Part shown: in pieces, positions 25,906 through 37,993 of the stretch
Numbering within the stretch: position 1 is the stretch's first letter
Layout: each line of letters opens with the position of its first letter
Origin: Glaciimonas sp.
GTDB lineage: Bacteria; Pseudomonadota; Gammaproteobacteria; Burkholderiales; Burkholderiaceae_D
Direction: 5' to 3'
NCBI GenBank assembly: GCA_012927585.1
Contig: JABBOY010000010.1
Span: forward strand, 33,031 to 97,030
Length of the DNA: 64,000 bases
Notes under the pieces: generated by a model
What the model saw: the letters and a program-made list of their open reading frames with translations, nothing else
Database searches by the model: none
Told to the model about the DNA's origin: nothing
Made by a program: the position numbers and the translations under genes

Positions 25906-26692
25906 ACAGGTCTGCCAGCGTTTTCAAATAACGCAAGCCGGCAATCGCCCGGCTGCCGTACCACGACAGCATTTCGCCATCGACCAATTGCACCGGCTTG
26001 CCGATCTGGCGCTCCAGCGCATCGACATGCGCTTCTGTAAAGCGGTACGGCTCGGTCGATAGCAGCACCGTGTCAATCGCATCAAGCACGGCAGGCGACC
26101 AATCGAAGACGGGGTAGCGTACCGCCCCCGGCGCTTGCCACACTTGCCAGCCGATTTCCGCCAGCATGTTGGCGATATAAGTATCTTTCGACACCGTCAT
26201 CCACGGGTCTTTCCAGATGCAGTACAGCACAGTGCGCGCATCTTGGCTTGGCCGCGCCGCGAGTTCCGCATAGGCATGTTCGAATGCGCGGCACAAACAA
26301 TCAGCCTGCGAGGCAGCGCCGAAAATGCCGCCCAGCAACCGGTACAGATCCAGGTTATCGCGCGGCGTTTGCGGGTGCGTGACGATCACGTGCGGGATGA
26401 AGGCGGCTAGCGCCTCGACCGCCGGTTTTTCGTTTTCATCAATATTGACAATCAGATGCGTCGGCGCCAGCGTGCGGATTTTTTCAAAATTGACGTCTTT
26501 GGTGCCGCCGATTTTTGGAATAACCCGCAGCAGGTCTTTCGGATGGATGCAAAACCCGGTGCGCCCGACGATCCAGTGCGCCAATCCCAAGTCGCATAGC
26601 AGTTCGGTGATCGACGGCACCAGGCTGACGATGCGCGGTTGGGAATTTTCTGCAATTGCCTCATGTACCCGCCCCACCGCATCAATCAGCAT
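25904..26692 (-). CDS. Cobalamin-binding-type (BtuF-like) helical-backbone metal receptor protein, no signal peptide
   Basis: A 262-residue protein starting MLIDAVGRVHEAIAENSQPR. The core RIVSLVPSITELLCDLGLAH and VGRTGFCIHPKDLL, then the VPKIGGTKDVN-like stretch VIPKIGGTKDVNFEKI, are typical of BtuF/TroA-type periplasmic binding proteins. It lacks a signal sequence, so it is predicted to be cytoplasmic, unlike BtuF. The start overlaps the end of the upstream dehydrogenase gene by 11 bp. It sits close to the B12-dependent nrdJ, which could be meaningful, but the ligand is not proven. Other bound ligands such as iron chelates are possible. Confidence 0.75.
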   Translation of the reverse strand: MLIDAVGRVHEAIAENSQPRIVSLVPSITELLCDLGLAHWIVGRTGFCIHPKDLLRVIPKIGGTKDVNFEKIRTLAPTHLIVNIDENEKPAVEALAAFIPHVIVTHPQTPRDNLDLYRLLGGIFGAASQADCLCRAFEHAYAELAARPSQDARTVLYCIWKDPWMTVSKDTYIANMLAEIGWQVWQAPGAVRYPVFDWSPAVLDAIDTVLLSTEPYRFTEAHVDALERQIGKPVQLVDGEMLSWYGSRAIAGLRYLKTLADL

Positions 26693-27494
26693 GACCTGCT
26701 CCGCTTGAATTGCTGGCACGAGCCTTGTGCGGCGCCCTGGCAAAAACCCAGTCGTACAGCCAGTTCGGCATCAGCCGCAGCAGTTTGGCCGCCACGCCCA
26801 TTTGCCATGGAATGACCCGATAGCTGGCGCCGGCCTCTATCGCCGCCCGTGCCGCCGTCGCAAAGCTGGCCGCCGGCATCAGGAACGGCATCCGGTAGTG
26901 GTTGGCCTGGGTCATCTGAGTATCGATATAGCCGGGCGAAATGGTTACGACCCGGATTCCACTCTGTTGCAGCTCCAGTCGCAGCGATTCGCAATAGCTG
27001 ATTACGGCGGCCTTCGATGCACTGTACGCTTCCGCACCCGGCAAACCGCGGATGCCGGCCACACTGCCGATTCCGACCAGCCGGCAACCGCGCCGGCCCG
27101 ACTGCGCCTGCAATCGCATGCCGGCGATGAACGGGGCAAAAGTGGCTACCGTCGCATTCAGATTGACCGCCATGATGCGCTCGAATATAGCGAAGTCTTC
27201 TGCGTGCTCGGTCAACGTACCTTGCGAAATACCGGCACTGGCGATCACGATATTGACCCCGGCTGTGTTGGAATAAGCGATGAAATCCTGTGCTGCCGCA
27301 GTCAGCGCCGCATGGTCGGTCACGTCCAGCGCATAGCTGCGATGCCGTTCGGGGTTGGGCAAGCTGGCAATCAGTTGCGCCAGCGCCGGTCCGCGCCGGG
27401 CAGCCAAGCCCAGCACCGCGCCCTGCACCGCATATTCGCGCGCCAGTGCCGCGCCGATGCCACTCGATGCACCGGTGATAAAGACATATGTCAT
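26682..27494 (-). CDS. Short-chain dehydrogenase/reductase
   Basis: A 270-residue classical SDR starting MTYVFITGASSGIGAALARE. The nucleotide-binding TGASSGIG, the NAG-equivalent VIASAGIS, the catalytic serine in LVGIGSVAGIRG and the YSASK motif are all in place. The substrate is unknown. GGGATT precedes the chosen ATG; an upstream in-frame start at 27533 lacks a ribosome site. Overlap with the BtuF-like gene suggests the two are co-translated and work in one process. The C-terminal residues after WVFARAPHK look unconserved. Confidence 0.85.
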   Translation of the reverse strand: MTYVFITGASSGIGAALAREYAVQGAVLGLAARRGPALAQLIASLPNPERHRSYALDVTDHAALTAAAQDFIAYSNTAGVNIVIASAGISQGTLTEHAEDFAIFERIMAVNLNATVATFAPFIAGMRLQAQSGRRGCRLVGIGSVAGIRGLPGAEAYSASKAAVISYCESLRLELQQSGIRVVTISPGYIDTQMTQANHYRMPFLMPAASFATAARAAIEAGASYRVIPWQMGVAAKLLRLMPNWLYDWVFARAPHKARASNSSGAGHAD

Positions 27495-27660
27495 GGCAAT
27501 CCCTTGAAAATAGTGTGACCTACCCGTTGGCAAATATTAGAGCACAGCCGTCCGGTGTGCTGCTGGCCGCAGCAGTTTGACGACGAGAAATTGAGGTAAG
27601 CAGGCGCTTGCATCGGTGCCTGCGCAGGCTTATGCTGGCACAAGCGAAACTTTCTCTATA

Positions 27661-27707
27661 CCACTACATATAGTAGTGGTTATACAATTTTTACTGCATA
27701 TGATGTT
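27661..27707 (+). promoter_or_regulatory. Candidate tandem NrdR boxes upstream of nrdJ
   Basis: CCACTACATATAGTAGTGG at 27661-27679 is a perfect 19-bp palindrome resembling the NrdR box (ACACTATATATAGTGT type). A weaker second copy, TACTGCATATGATGTT, is at 27692-27707; box centres are 30 bp apart, close to the usual three helical turns. NrdR represses ribonucleotide reductase genes. Confidence 0.55.
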
Positions 27708-27919
27708 TTAACTTACTGAAGTTGCTTAAATTGGTGGATAATACGAATCACCAAAACCTGCATCGCAGGCGTTTTCAGATATTGAAAATCGGTCGCGACA
27801 AATACTTTTTCCAATGGCAATCATCGCCTTTGGACGCACCACCAACAGGTTATTGCCGCATCTATTATTTTATTCAGATTAACGTCCGGCACGCCGTCGC
27901 CGGCACCAAGGAGTCAAGC

Positions 27920-30784
27920 ATGCAAAAACTGGAAAACACCGCTATAGCGCTGGCCGAGCCACAAGTTATTTCCACTGAAGTGTTGATAGAAAAATACGCC
28001 AAGGGCGGCGAAACCAGCATGGAAGAAGTCCATGCCCGCGTGGCAAAAGCGCTGGCGCAAGTCGAAGAAACCAAGCAGCGCAAGAAGCACGCCGACGAAT
28101 TCCTGTGGGCAATGCAGCAAGGTTTCATCCCGGCGGGGCGCGTCAACAGCGCTGCCGGCACCGATTTGCAGAGTACGCTGATCAATTGCTTCGTGCAGCC
28201 GGTTGGCGACTCGATCACCGAGCGCGTCGGCGGCAAGCCCGGCATTTATACCGCACTAGCGCAAGCGGCCGAAACCATGCGGCGCGGCGGCGGCGTCGGC
28301 TACAATTTTTCTGCGATCCGTCCCAAGGGCGCGCTGGTCAAGGGCACCGGCAGCAGCGCGTCCGGCCCAATTTCCTACATGAAAGTATTTGACCGCTCGT
28401 GCGAAACGGTGGAATCGGCCGGAGCCCGTCGCGGCGCACAAATGGCGGTAGTCAACGTGACCCATCCAGACGTGCTCGACTTCATCACGGTCAAGCAGGA
28501 GCGCGGCCAGTTGAACAACTTTAACGTCTCGGTCGGCATCACCGATGTCTTCATGCGAGCGGTGGAGGCTGACTTGCCGTTCGAACTGGCGCACGGGAAC
28601 GAGCCGAATGCCGAACTCAAACGCAGCGGCGCCTATCTGCGCGCCGACGGCTTATGGGTATATCGCACCGTGCAGGCGCGCGAAGTGTGGGACTTGATCA
28701 TGCAGAGCACCTACGCCGCAGCCGAACCAGGCGTGCTGTACATGGATCGCATCAATGCTGAAAACAATCTGTCGTACTGTGAAACCATCGAAGCCACCAA
28801 CCCGTGCGGCGAACAGCCGCTGCCGGACTACGGTTGCTGCTGCCTGGGCAGTCTGAATCTGACCGCCTACGTGAGCGCACCGTTTACGCCTGAGGCGGCG
28901 TTCGATTTCGCATTAATGGCACGCGTAACCAAGATCGCGGTGCGCATGCTCGACAACGTCCTGATCGCCACCAAGTGGCCGCTGGAAGAACAAGCGCGCG
29001 AAGCCGAAGCCAAGCGCCGTCTGGGTCTGGGCTTTACCGGTTTGGGCGACGCCTTGATCATGCTGGGGCTGCGTTACGACTCGGCACAAGGACGCGCATT
29101 GTCCGCCGACATCGCCCGCGAAATGCGCGACGCCGCCTATTTCGGTTCTGTCGATCTGGCCAAGGAACGCGGCCCATTCCCCATGCTCGATGCCGAAAAA
29201 TATCTGCAAGGCGGTTTCGCTGCGCGCTTGCCCGATGCATTGAAAGACGCGATCCGCACGCATGGCATCCGCAACTCGCATCTGACTTCGATTGCGCCGA
29301 CCGGTACCATTTCGCTGGCGTTTGCCGACAATGCGTCGAACGGCATCGAACCGGCGTTTTCGTGGTTCTACAACCGCATGAAGCGCATGGCCGACGGCAC
29401 AAAGAAGGATTACACAGTGGAAGACCACGCGTACCGGATGTATCGCGCGCTCGGCCACGATGTCGACCAATTGCCGCCGGCATTCATCTCGGCGCTGGAA
29501 ATTTCCGCCATCGACCACATGCTGATGGTGGCCGAAGTCGCGCCCTACGTCGATGCCGCGATTTCGAAAACCGTCAACGTCCCGGCCGATTATCCGTATG
29601 TCGAGTTCAAGAACCTATACATGGAAGCCTGGCGCAAGGGTCTCAAAGGCATCACCACTTATCGTCCGAATAGCGTGTTGGGCGCGGTATTGTCGGTCCC
29701 TGCTGTTGTCACTGCCACTACGGCAGAAGTCAGTACGCCGCAGCCGATCACTCTGTCGGAGCAAGACAAGCGGCTGGTGCTAACCGAAGTTGCGATGTCG
29801 CCGCCGCTGGCGTCGCTGCGCTGGCCGTCGCGTCCGGGCTTGCCGGCCGGCACTTCCGGTTGGGTCAGCGCCACCATCCGTACGCCACAAGGCGATTTTG
29901 CGGTGGCGGTATCGGATCAAGCCAATGTGCCGTTTGAAGTCTGGGTGCTCGGCGGCCAACCGCCGCGGGGCCTGGATGCAATCGCCAAAACCCTGTCGAC
30001 CGACATGCGCGCCAACGATCGCGGCTGGCTGCGCAAGAAACTCTCGGTGCTTACCCATGCCTACGGCGAAGGCTTCCAGATGCCGATGCCGCCGAACGGT
30101 GCAATGGTGCAAGTGCCCAGCACCACGGCTGCGCTGGCCCAATTGCTGGAATGGCGCTACAACCAATTAGGCGCGCTCGACGCCCGGCCCGGCGACCCTA
30201 GCCCGGTGCTCAATGCCCTGTTTGCGCCGCACGAACCTAAAACCGGCACCGATGGCACGCTGGCCTGGGTGGCTGATGTCAGGAACCCATCCACCGGGGA
30301 CGATTTCGTGCTGATGCTCAAAGAGCTGCAAATGCCGGACGGCACCCGCCGCCCCTACAGCATGTGGCTGACCGGTGCCTACCCGCGCGCGCTGGACGGC
30401 TTATGCAAGCTACTCAGCCTCGACATGCGGGTGATCGATCCGGCCTGGATCGGCATGAAACTGCGCAAACTGCTCAACTATGCAGAGCCACGCGGCGATT
30501 TTTTGGCGCGCATCCCGGGCAACGAAAAGCAAGCCAGCTATCCGTCCACCGTAGCCTACGTCGCGCAACTGGTAATCCACCGCTACGCCATGCTGGGCAT
30601 CCTGACCGAAGCCGGCACCCCGGTGAATGCCATGGGCGTAGTCACCGACGAGCCAACCCACCAGCCGAAAGCTAGCACCACAATGGCCGGCCGGCTGTGC
30701 GCCGAATGCGGCAACAGCGCGGTAATCAAGAAAGATGGCTGTGATTTTTGTACCGCTTGCGGGGCTATTGGCAGTTGCGGCTGA
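27920..30784 (+). CDS. nrdJ: Adenosylcobalamin-dependent ribonucleoside-diphosphate reductase (class II)
   Basis: A 954-residue class II reductase that makes deoxyribonucleotides using B12, with or without oxygen. AAGGAG precedes the ATG at 27920. Family stretches include [22 protein letters not shown] (first redox cysteine), [16 protein letters not shown], the N-P-C-G-E active site in [17 protein letters not shown], and [17 protein letters not shown]. The C-terminal 340 residues hold two repeated domains, [15 protein letters not shown] and [16 protein letters not shown] onwards, then a terminal zinc-ribbon/redox tail [18 protein letters not shown]. NrdR-like boxes lie upstream. No cobalamin riboswitch was seen in the 386-bp leader. 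Confidence 0.95.
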   Translation: MQKLENTAIALAEPQVISTEVLIEKYAKGGETSMEEVHARVAKALAQVEETKQRKKHADEFLWAMQQGFIPAGRVNSAAGTDLQSTLINCFVQPVGDSITERVGGKPGIYTALAQAAETMRRGGGVGYNFSAIRPKGALVKGTGSSASGPISYMKVFDRSCETVESAGARRGAQMAVVNVTHPDVLDFITVKQERGQLNNFNVSVGITDVFMRAVEADLPFELAHGNEPNAELKRSGAYLRADGLWVYRTVQAREVWDLIMQSTYAAAEPGVLYMDRINAENNLSYCETIEATNPCGEQPLPDYGCCCLGSLNLTAYVSAPFTPEAAFDFALMARVTKIAVRMLDNVLIATKWPLEEQAREAEAKRRLGLGFTGLGDALIMLGLRYDSAQGRALSADIAREMRDAAYFGSVDLAKERGPFPMLDAEKYLQGGFAARLPDALKDAIRTHGIRNSHLTSIAPTGTISLAFADNASNGIEPAFSWFYNRMKRMADGTKKDYTVEDHAYRMYRALGHDVDQLPPAFISALEISAIDHMLMVAEVAPYVDAAISKTVNVPADYPYVEFKNLYMEAWRKGLKGITTYRPNSVLGAVLSVPAVVTATTAEVSTPQPITLSEQDKRLVLTEVAMSPPLASLRWPSRPGLPAGTSGWVSATIRTPQGDFAVAVSDQANVPFEVWVLGGQPPRGLDAIAKTLSTDMRANDRGWLRKKLSVLTHAYGEGFQMPMPPNGAMVQVPSTTAALAQLLEWRYNQLGALDARPGDPSPVLNALFAPHEPKTGTDGTLAWVADVRNPSTGDDFVLMLKELQMPDGTRRPYSMWLTGAYPRALDGLCKLLSLDMRVIDPAWIGMKLRKLLNYAEPRGDFLARIPGNEKQASYPSTVAYVAQLVIHRYAMLGILTEAGTPVNAMGVVTDEPTHQPKASTTMAGRLCAECGNSAVIKKDGCDFCTACGAIGSCG

Positions 30785-30802
30785 GGTTGAGGTTGAGTGT
30801 GT

Positions 30803-30843
30803 TCACGACATGGTGCTTGGTAAAGCCATCCACCATGTCGTGA
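30803..30843 (+). terminator. Stem-loop downstream of nrdJ
   Basis: A perfect 13-bp inverted repeat, TCACGACATGGTG and CACCATGTCGTGA, separated by 15 nt, begins 19 bp after the nrdJ stop. There is no clear T-run, so it may be a weak terminator or an mRNA-stabilising stem. Confidence 0.6.
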
Positions 30844-30849
30844 TATATA

Positions 30850-30905
30850 AGGAGTATGGCAAAAATCATGGCATTCTACGCATGTAATTACTGCATTTAT
30901 ACAAT
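30850..30905 (-). repeat. Dispersed AT-rich intergenic element, copy e
   Basis: On the minus strand it reads GTATAAATGCAGTAATTACA, TGCGTAGAATG, CCATGATTTTTGCCATACTCC. It is the most diverged copy, keeping the TGCG-GAAT and GCCATACTCC blocks. Confidence 0.5.
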
Positions 30906-31016
30906 ATACACAATGCTGTATATTTATATGATGTTACATATTGCTACGAAAGGCATGAAAGAATCACATAATCTAATCCTTTCGACTGTTGCTGATATCC
31001 GATAACTAACGCAGTT

Positions 31017-31112
31017 TCTAATAGGATTTACGCAATATGAAGTAGTGCAGGCCTCGGCGCCTCCATTACTGGTACTGGTGAACAGCAGAATTCTGCGTAA
31101 GTCCTATTAGGA
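31017..31112. repeat. MITE-like inverted-repeat element carrying a REP
   Basis: Terminal inverted repeats TCTAATAGGATTTACGCA (31017) and TGCGTAAGTCCTATTAGGA (31094-31112) match at about 16 of 18 positions. Between them lies a short REP copy, GTAGTGCAGGCCTCGGCGCC. The 96-bp unit could be a non-autonomous element or a REP inserted into an older palindrome. Confidence 0.6.
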
Positions 31113-31269
31113 GCGGCATACAGTTTCGAAATTCAGAAAGACATTATTGCGTAATTATTCAGCCTGCCATGATGACGCACTCAATCACACTTGATATTCC
31201 CTCCTCTTTCGACAAGCTGCCAGTGCCAGTACTGGATGGCCGGCTTGTGCACAATCTCTGCGTCCACAT

Positions 31270-32508
31270 TTGCAACCTTACAACAATAAAATTGACGCTA
31301 CCTTGCTCGGTAAAATCACGCTTGCCCGCTTTTTGGCATTGCCGCTACGGGCGTTTGATCGCCTTGTAACCGAGACCGAGTCCTGCACTGAGTTTTTCGC
31401 TCTAAGCCCGTGGGTGACTGCGGGGTCGGTGACGGGCACGCGGGTGGCGGGTGATGCTTACGATTCCCTTCCAACTCAGGCAGCCGCTGTGCTGGGGCAA
31501 GTGCGCGAAGTGGATCACCGCCTGATCTTTATCTACCAGCGCGACAGCTATGCGCGCGAGTACCAGTTCGACGAGGGCGGCGTGGCCCGTCTGGCATCCC
31601 AACCAGACTGCTCGACGAAACTGGCTAGCATTTTGTGCAGATTGCGCCTCATCAATACCCGGAACCGTCTTACCCACGCACTGATGCAGGCAGCACTGGC
31701 ATCGCAGGCGGCCTATCTGCGTTCCGGGCAACCCTTGATGCTTGTGCCCCTGACCCAGGCGGCAATTTCCGCCCGGTTGCGCTCGACTGCAACTCTTTCC
31801 GTGGTGGCAGACCCGGGCCGGATCTCACGCCTGGCGCGCGGTTTGTCGATCACGCTTCCAAACAGCCAAGAGGTGCCGTTAAGCACATTATTCGCCAAGC
31901 CACGGCAGGTTCATCGCCATTTCGTGGATCACATGATAAAAAAAGAAACCGCCTGGATGTTTCAAGGATTATTGCATCAGCCGCTGACAGATGAAACTAT
32001 CGCTGCCATCCTCGAGCGCGATTACGGCGTTCACTTGTCGCGCCGCACGATCGCGAATGTCCGGCATGACCTGGCAATTCCCGATTGCCGCAGCCGCAGC
32101 CTGCGCATGCATTACCTAGCCGCGACCGAAGGATTTTCCGCGCTGGTGCCGCTGACCACCCAAGTGCTGCGGGCGTCGGTACCGGTTCATTCAGGGGTGT
32201 ATGAGATTCGCACCACATTCACTTCCCGCTCGAGCGAGGAAAAGGATCTTTGCGCAGAGAAAAACGTGCCGCCCAAGCAGCACAGCGTGCTCTACATCGG
32301 CTCGACTGCAAATTTGCGCAAGCGCCTGGGGGATCACCTGCGCGGCAATAGCGATAACACCTTGCTTTACAAACACATCGCAGACGGTGCTGCGCGGGTG
32401 CGGTTTCGCCTGATCAGTGACGGATGGCGTCTGGTGGAGCGGGATCTGTACCGGGTATTTTGCGAGACATTCGGCGCACCGCCGCCATGCAATCGCATGA
32501 GTCCGTGA
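31270..32508 (+). CDS. Sigma-54-like DNA-binding protein fused to a GIY-YIG nuclease domain
   Basis: The 412-residue reading has three parts. Residues about 10-50 (KITLARFLALPLRAFDRLVT) resemble the helical N-terminal region of sigma-54. Residues about 125-275 resemble its core-binding and DNA-binding parts: VPLTQAAISARL, then ISRLARGLSITLPNSQEVPL, then PLTDETIAAILERDYGVHLS and SRRTIANVRHDLAIP, which parallels the RpoN box (ARRTVAKYREALNIP type). Residues 307-405 form a GIY-YIG nuclease: SGVYEI, VLYIGSTANLRKRLGDHL, and the glutamate in RLVERDLYRVF. The start is uncertain: this frame opens at a TTG, while a second frame beginning ATG at 31169 (MMTHSITLDIPSSFDKLPVP) runs into it and could be a frameshifted N-terminus. 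No partner gene is evident. Confidence 0.75.
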   Translation: MQPYNNKIDATLLGKITLARFLALPLRAFDRLVTETESCTEFFALSPWVTAGSVTGTRVAGDAYDSLPTQAAAVLGQVREVDHRLIFIYQRDSYAREYQFDEGGVARLASQPDCSTKLASILCRLRLINTRNRLTHALMQAALASQAAYLRSGQPLMLVPLTQAAISARLRSTATLSVVADPGRISRLARGLSITLPNSQEVPLSTLFAKPRQVHRHFVDHMIKKETAWMFQGLLHQPLTDETIAAILERDYGVHLSRRTIANVRHDLAIPDCRSRSLRMHYLAATEGFSALVPLTTQVLRASVPVHSGVYEIRTTFTSRSSEEKDLCAEKNVPPKQHSVLYIGSTANLRKRLGDHLRGNSDNTLLYKHIADGAARVRFRLISDGWRLVERDLYRVFCETFGAPPPCNRMSP

Positions 32509-32611
32509 CAGAAACAAGCGGCAACTGCGGACCAACCGGAATCAGGCACAAGAACTGAACAAAATACCTGAAAGACTTAATGAAGATCTGCGCAAAATAC
32601 AGATGTTTACC

Positions 32612-32666
32612 AGTAATGCAAACCTCCGTGCCCGTGGCCAGGCGTAGGCAAGGAGGCCTGCACTAC
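32612..32666. repeat. REP palindrome of the RAYT-linked family
   Basis: GTAATGCAAACCTCCGTGCC, a loop, then AGGCAAGGAGGCCTGCACTAC. A degenerate copy of the family next to the RAYT at 3401. The 300-bp gap around it, between the GIY-YIG gene and the GGDEF/EAL gene, shows nothing else recognisable apart from ATTGCGTAAGTT, like the arm of the MITE-like element at 31094. Confidence 0.7.
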
Positions 32667-32925
32667 TTAATATTGCGTAAGTTATTGTGTAAATCTTATT
32701 AATGACTTGACAAACGGCCCAAATTTCTGGAAGCGTTTTTGCATCTTTGTCGGATTGCCTTATGACAATATTTCGGCTATAAGTATCAATCCTAAGTAAG
32801 CGCTGCCAAGGCTCGCCGTATCTTTGCAACGATCTGCGCCAGCTCCAAATTCTTTGGGCGCCTGCGCTTACATTGGTAAATTACGTGGTTTCAACAAGAT
32901 TCTCCGTTTAACGCAGACTTCAGGA

Positions 32926-35385
<2,460 letters not shown>

Positions 35386-35674
35386 CCTTGCTGCAAAGAT
35401 TCTTACAAAGAACGAATTAGGGCCGGAGGATGACCGGAGCTAGGCGGCTTCGTTTGCCGTCATTGTGGAGCTATCAAGGAGAACTATCGGATAAAGAAAA
35501 TATCACGGTGATTGTTTGAAAATCCACTCGTTCTTGAGCAATAAACAAAATCGCCTGCTTTAGGCTGGAAGTTTTTCAATGACTTTCTTTTATATGGAAT
35601 TTCACATATCAGTCATACGATTGACATATTGGATTGTTACTATTCCAAGATTGATAACAAATATGGAGTAGCAA

Positions 35675-37750
35675 ATGAACCGAACTTTTCAATTGTTGCC
35701 ACTGGCAACCTTGCTTTCAGCGGCACTTAGCGGCTGTGGCAGCACCTCTACAGGCGTGACCACCAGCGGAGTGGTGACCGGCAGCTATTTCAGGCACGCA
35801 AAAGTCTGTCTGGATAATAATAATAATGGCCGCTGTGATGCGGGCGAGGCCAGTACTGTCACCGACAACAACGGCGTATTTACTTTGCCGGGGACGGCTG
35901 CTGTAGTGGTGGAAATAGGAACTGACGCGACGCGTTTTGATCCGGTCACCAATATCGAAACGCCCATTATCCAGCCACTCGTGTTCCGTGCTCCGGCCCA
36001 GGCAAATCAAGTGGTGAGCGCCATTTCCACTGAGCTGCAAGCATTGATGGACGACAACAACGGTGATTTCGCGACCGCAAAAACCATGTTGGCCAAACGC
36101 CTGGGCGTCTCGGAAGACAAGCTTCTTGGAGATCACAATAAAGAAACCGACGCCACAACGAAGACAATCCTGAAAACGGAAATTGATCAGTCGATTGAAA
36201 GGATCTCGGAAGCCACAGCCGATGCGGGCAAGAGCGGCGATATCGCGCTGGCCTTACGCAACCGTCTTACGCTGGATCGCATCTCTAATATCGTCGTGAT
36301 TTATGCAGAAAACCATGCATTCGATAATATTTTCGGCAAATTCCCAGGCGCCAACGGCCTCGATAATGCCATTCAAAATAATGTTTACAAGCAAATCGAC
36401 TTGGATGGCTCTGTATTGCCGGTATTGCCACCAACTTGGGGCGGCATAAGTGTAGCGGGTGTTACACCCGTGGTCGCGCAAGCCGATACGGCGAATTTGC
36501 CGAACGCGCCTTTCAGCATCGATGGCCCGAAATTCAATCTGCCGCTAAACGCCAAGACGCGCGACCTCGATCACAGTTTTTTCTTTAACCAGATGCAAAT
36601 CAACGGTGGCAAGAACGACCGCTTCGCAGTTGCGTCAGATGCTGGCGGCCTTGTAATGGGTAACTACGACGGCTCTCCGACACGGATGTGGCAAAAAGCT
36701 AAAGATTACACGCTGGCCGACAATTACTTCATGGGCGCTTTTGGTGGTTCTTTTCTGAATCACTTCTGGCTCATTTGTGCCTGTACGCCGGTATATCCGA
36801 ATGCAGATACCAGCCCGGGCAAGGCTAAATTGGCCAGCCCAGGGGGTGCCGATGGCGTTAGCCTGTTGCTGGATACGAGCAAGGGCATTACGTCGGTGCT
36901 TAACAGCAATGGACGCCCACCTTTCCTGGGCAATGGCGCAATCACGCCGATCAATTCGCGTTTTGACAAATTTTATGCGGTCAACACCATGCAGCCAGCG
37001 TATCAGCCTAGCGGCAACACCCCGGCTACCGGAGGTGATCCTACACTGGCCGATCCAAATGTGGCCACTACCTTGCCACCGCAAACCATGACGACAATCG
37101 GCGACCTCCTGTCGGTAAAAAACCTGTCATGGGCATGGTTTGCCGGTGCCTGGAACGACTCCCTCAGTAATCGCACAAATATTTACAACCAGACAGTCCC
37201 AAATTTTCAGGCCCATCATCAGCCGTTCAACTACTTCAAGCAGTTCGCGCCAGGCACCCAGGCCCGTACTGACCATTTGAAAGATGGCACCGACTTCCAG
37301 ACTGCGATACAAAATGGCACCCTGCCGCAAGTGACGTTTTATAAGCCGCAGGGAGACTTGAATGAGCATCCGGGTTATGCAGATGTCGCCAAAGGGGATC
37401 AGCATATTTCTGACATTATCGACAAGCTCAAGTCCAGCCCACAATGGAAAAACATGGTGGTGATCGTAACTTTTGATGAAAACGGTGGCTTCTGGGATCA
37501 CGTTTCCCCTCCAAAAGGCGATGTTTTTGGCCCATCTACCCGGGTTCCTACGATCATTATTTCGCCTTACGCCAAGAAAGGCTTTGTTGATCATGCCCAG
37601 TACGATACGACATCCATCCTGCGGCTTATTACGCATCGCTTCTCTTTACCACCGCTAGATGGCTTGGTCAGTCGCGACAAGGCTTTGGCTGCCAGCGGTT
37701 CCAAGCCAATGGGAGATTTGACCGGCGCGTTTGATTTCACTCAGAAGTAA
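35675..37750 (+). CDS. Lipoprotein phosphoesterase (AcpA/phospholipase C family)
   Basis: A 691-residue exported enzyme. The N-terminus MNRTFQLLPLATLLSAALSG with the lipobox LSGCGS indicates an outer-membrane lipoprotein. Residues about 45-60 (DNNNNGRCDAGE) form a calcium-loop-like motif, followed by a carboxypeptidase-regulatory-like strand pattern. The catalytic part starts at ISNIVVIYAENHAFDNIFGK, the metal/nucleophile region of the phosphoesterase family, and ends with VIVTFDENGGFWDHVSPPKG and TRVPTIIISPYAKKGFVDHA. Such enzymes release phosphate from phosphate esters or phospholipids outside the cell. It stands alone, with ribosome site GGAG, in a 289-bp upstream gap where nothing else was recognised. 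Confidence 0.88.
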   Translation: MNRTFQLLPLATLLSAALSGCGSTSTGVTTSGVVTGSYFRHAKVCLDNNNNGRCDAGEASTVTDNNGVFTLPGTAAVVVEIGTDATRFDPVTNIETPIIQPLVFRAPAQANQVVSAISTELQALMDDNNGDFATAKTMLAKRLGVSEDKLLGDHNKETDATTKTILKTEIDQSIERISEATADAGKSGDIALALRNRLTLDRISNIVVIYAENHAFDNIFGKFPGANGLDNAIQNNVYKQIDLDGSVLPVLPPTWGGISVAGVTPVVAQADTANLPNAPFSIDGPKFNLPLNAKTRDLDHSFFFNQMQINGGKNDRFAVASDAGGLVMGNYDGSPTRMWQKAKDYTLADNYFMGAFGGSFLNHFWLICACTPVYPNADTSPGKAKLASPGGADGVSLLLDTSKGITSVLNSNGRPPFLGNGAITPINSRFDKFYAVNTMQPAYQPSGNTPATGGDPTLADPNVATTLPPQTMTTIGDLLSVKNLSWAWFAGAWNDSLSNRTNIYNQTVPNFQAHHQPFNYFKQFAPGTQARTDHLKDGTDFQTAIQNGTLPQVTFYKPQGDLNEHPGYADVAKGDQHISDIIDKLKSSPQWKNMVVIVTFDENGGFWDHVSPPKGDVFGPSTRVPTIIISPYAKKGFVDHAQYDTTSILRLITHRFSLPPLDGLVSRDKALAASGSKPMGDLTGAFDFTQK

Positions 37751-37993
37751 GCGTAAGTTCGATGCCCCTTGTCCATCTTTTACGAGCTAAATGCGGCCCG
37801 GACCAGGGGCGAAGATTGCTTTTTGCGGCGAACCGAGACCCATTTCGCGCGAAGATTTCGAGCAGAATCCATGCCTTGCCCTGCAAATTTGCAAAAAATC
37901 CGCCGAAAACTTAAATTCCGGGGAATCTTCGCTTTGACATCCATGGATAACCCTACGCTGCGGAGTTTCCACTTAAAAGTCAAAAACTCTGTC

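Noticed and set aside
27534..27919. Cobalamin riboswitch upstream of nrdJ
   Set aside because: No B12-box-like sequence or matching structure was seen; the palindrome there fits NrdR better.
32542..32829. 95-codon minus-strand frame between the GIY-YIG and GGDEF/EAL genes
   Set aside because: Runs through a REP copy and has no ribosome site or recognisable family.
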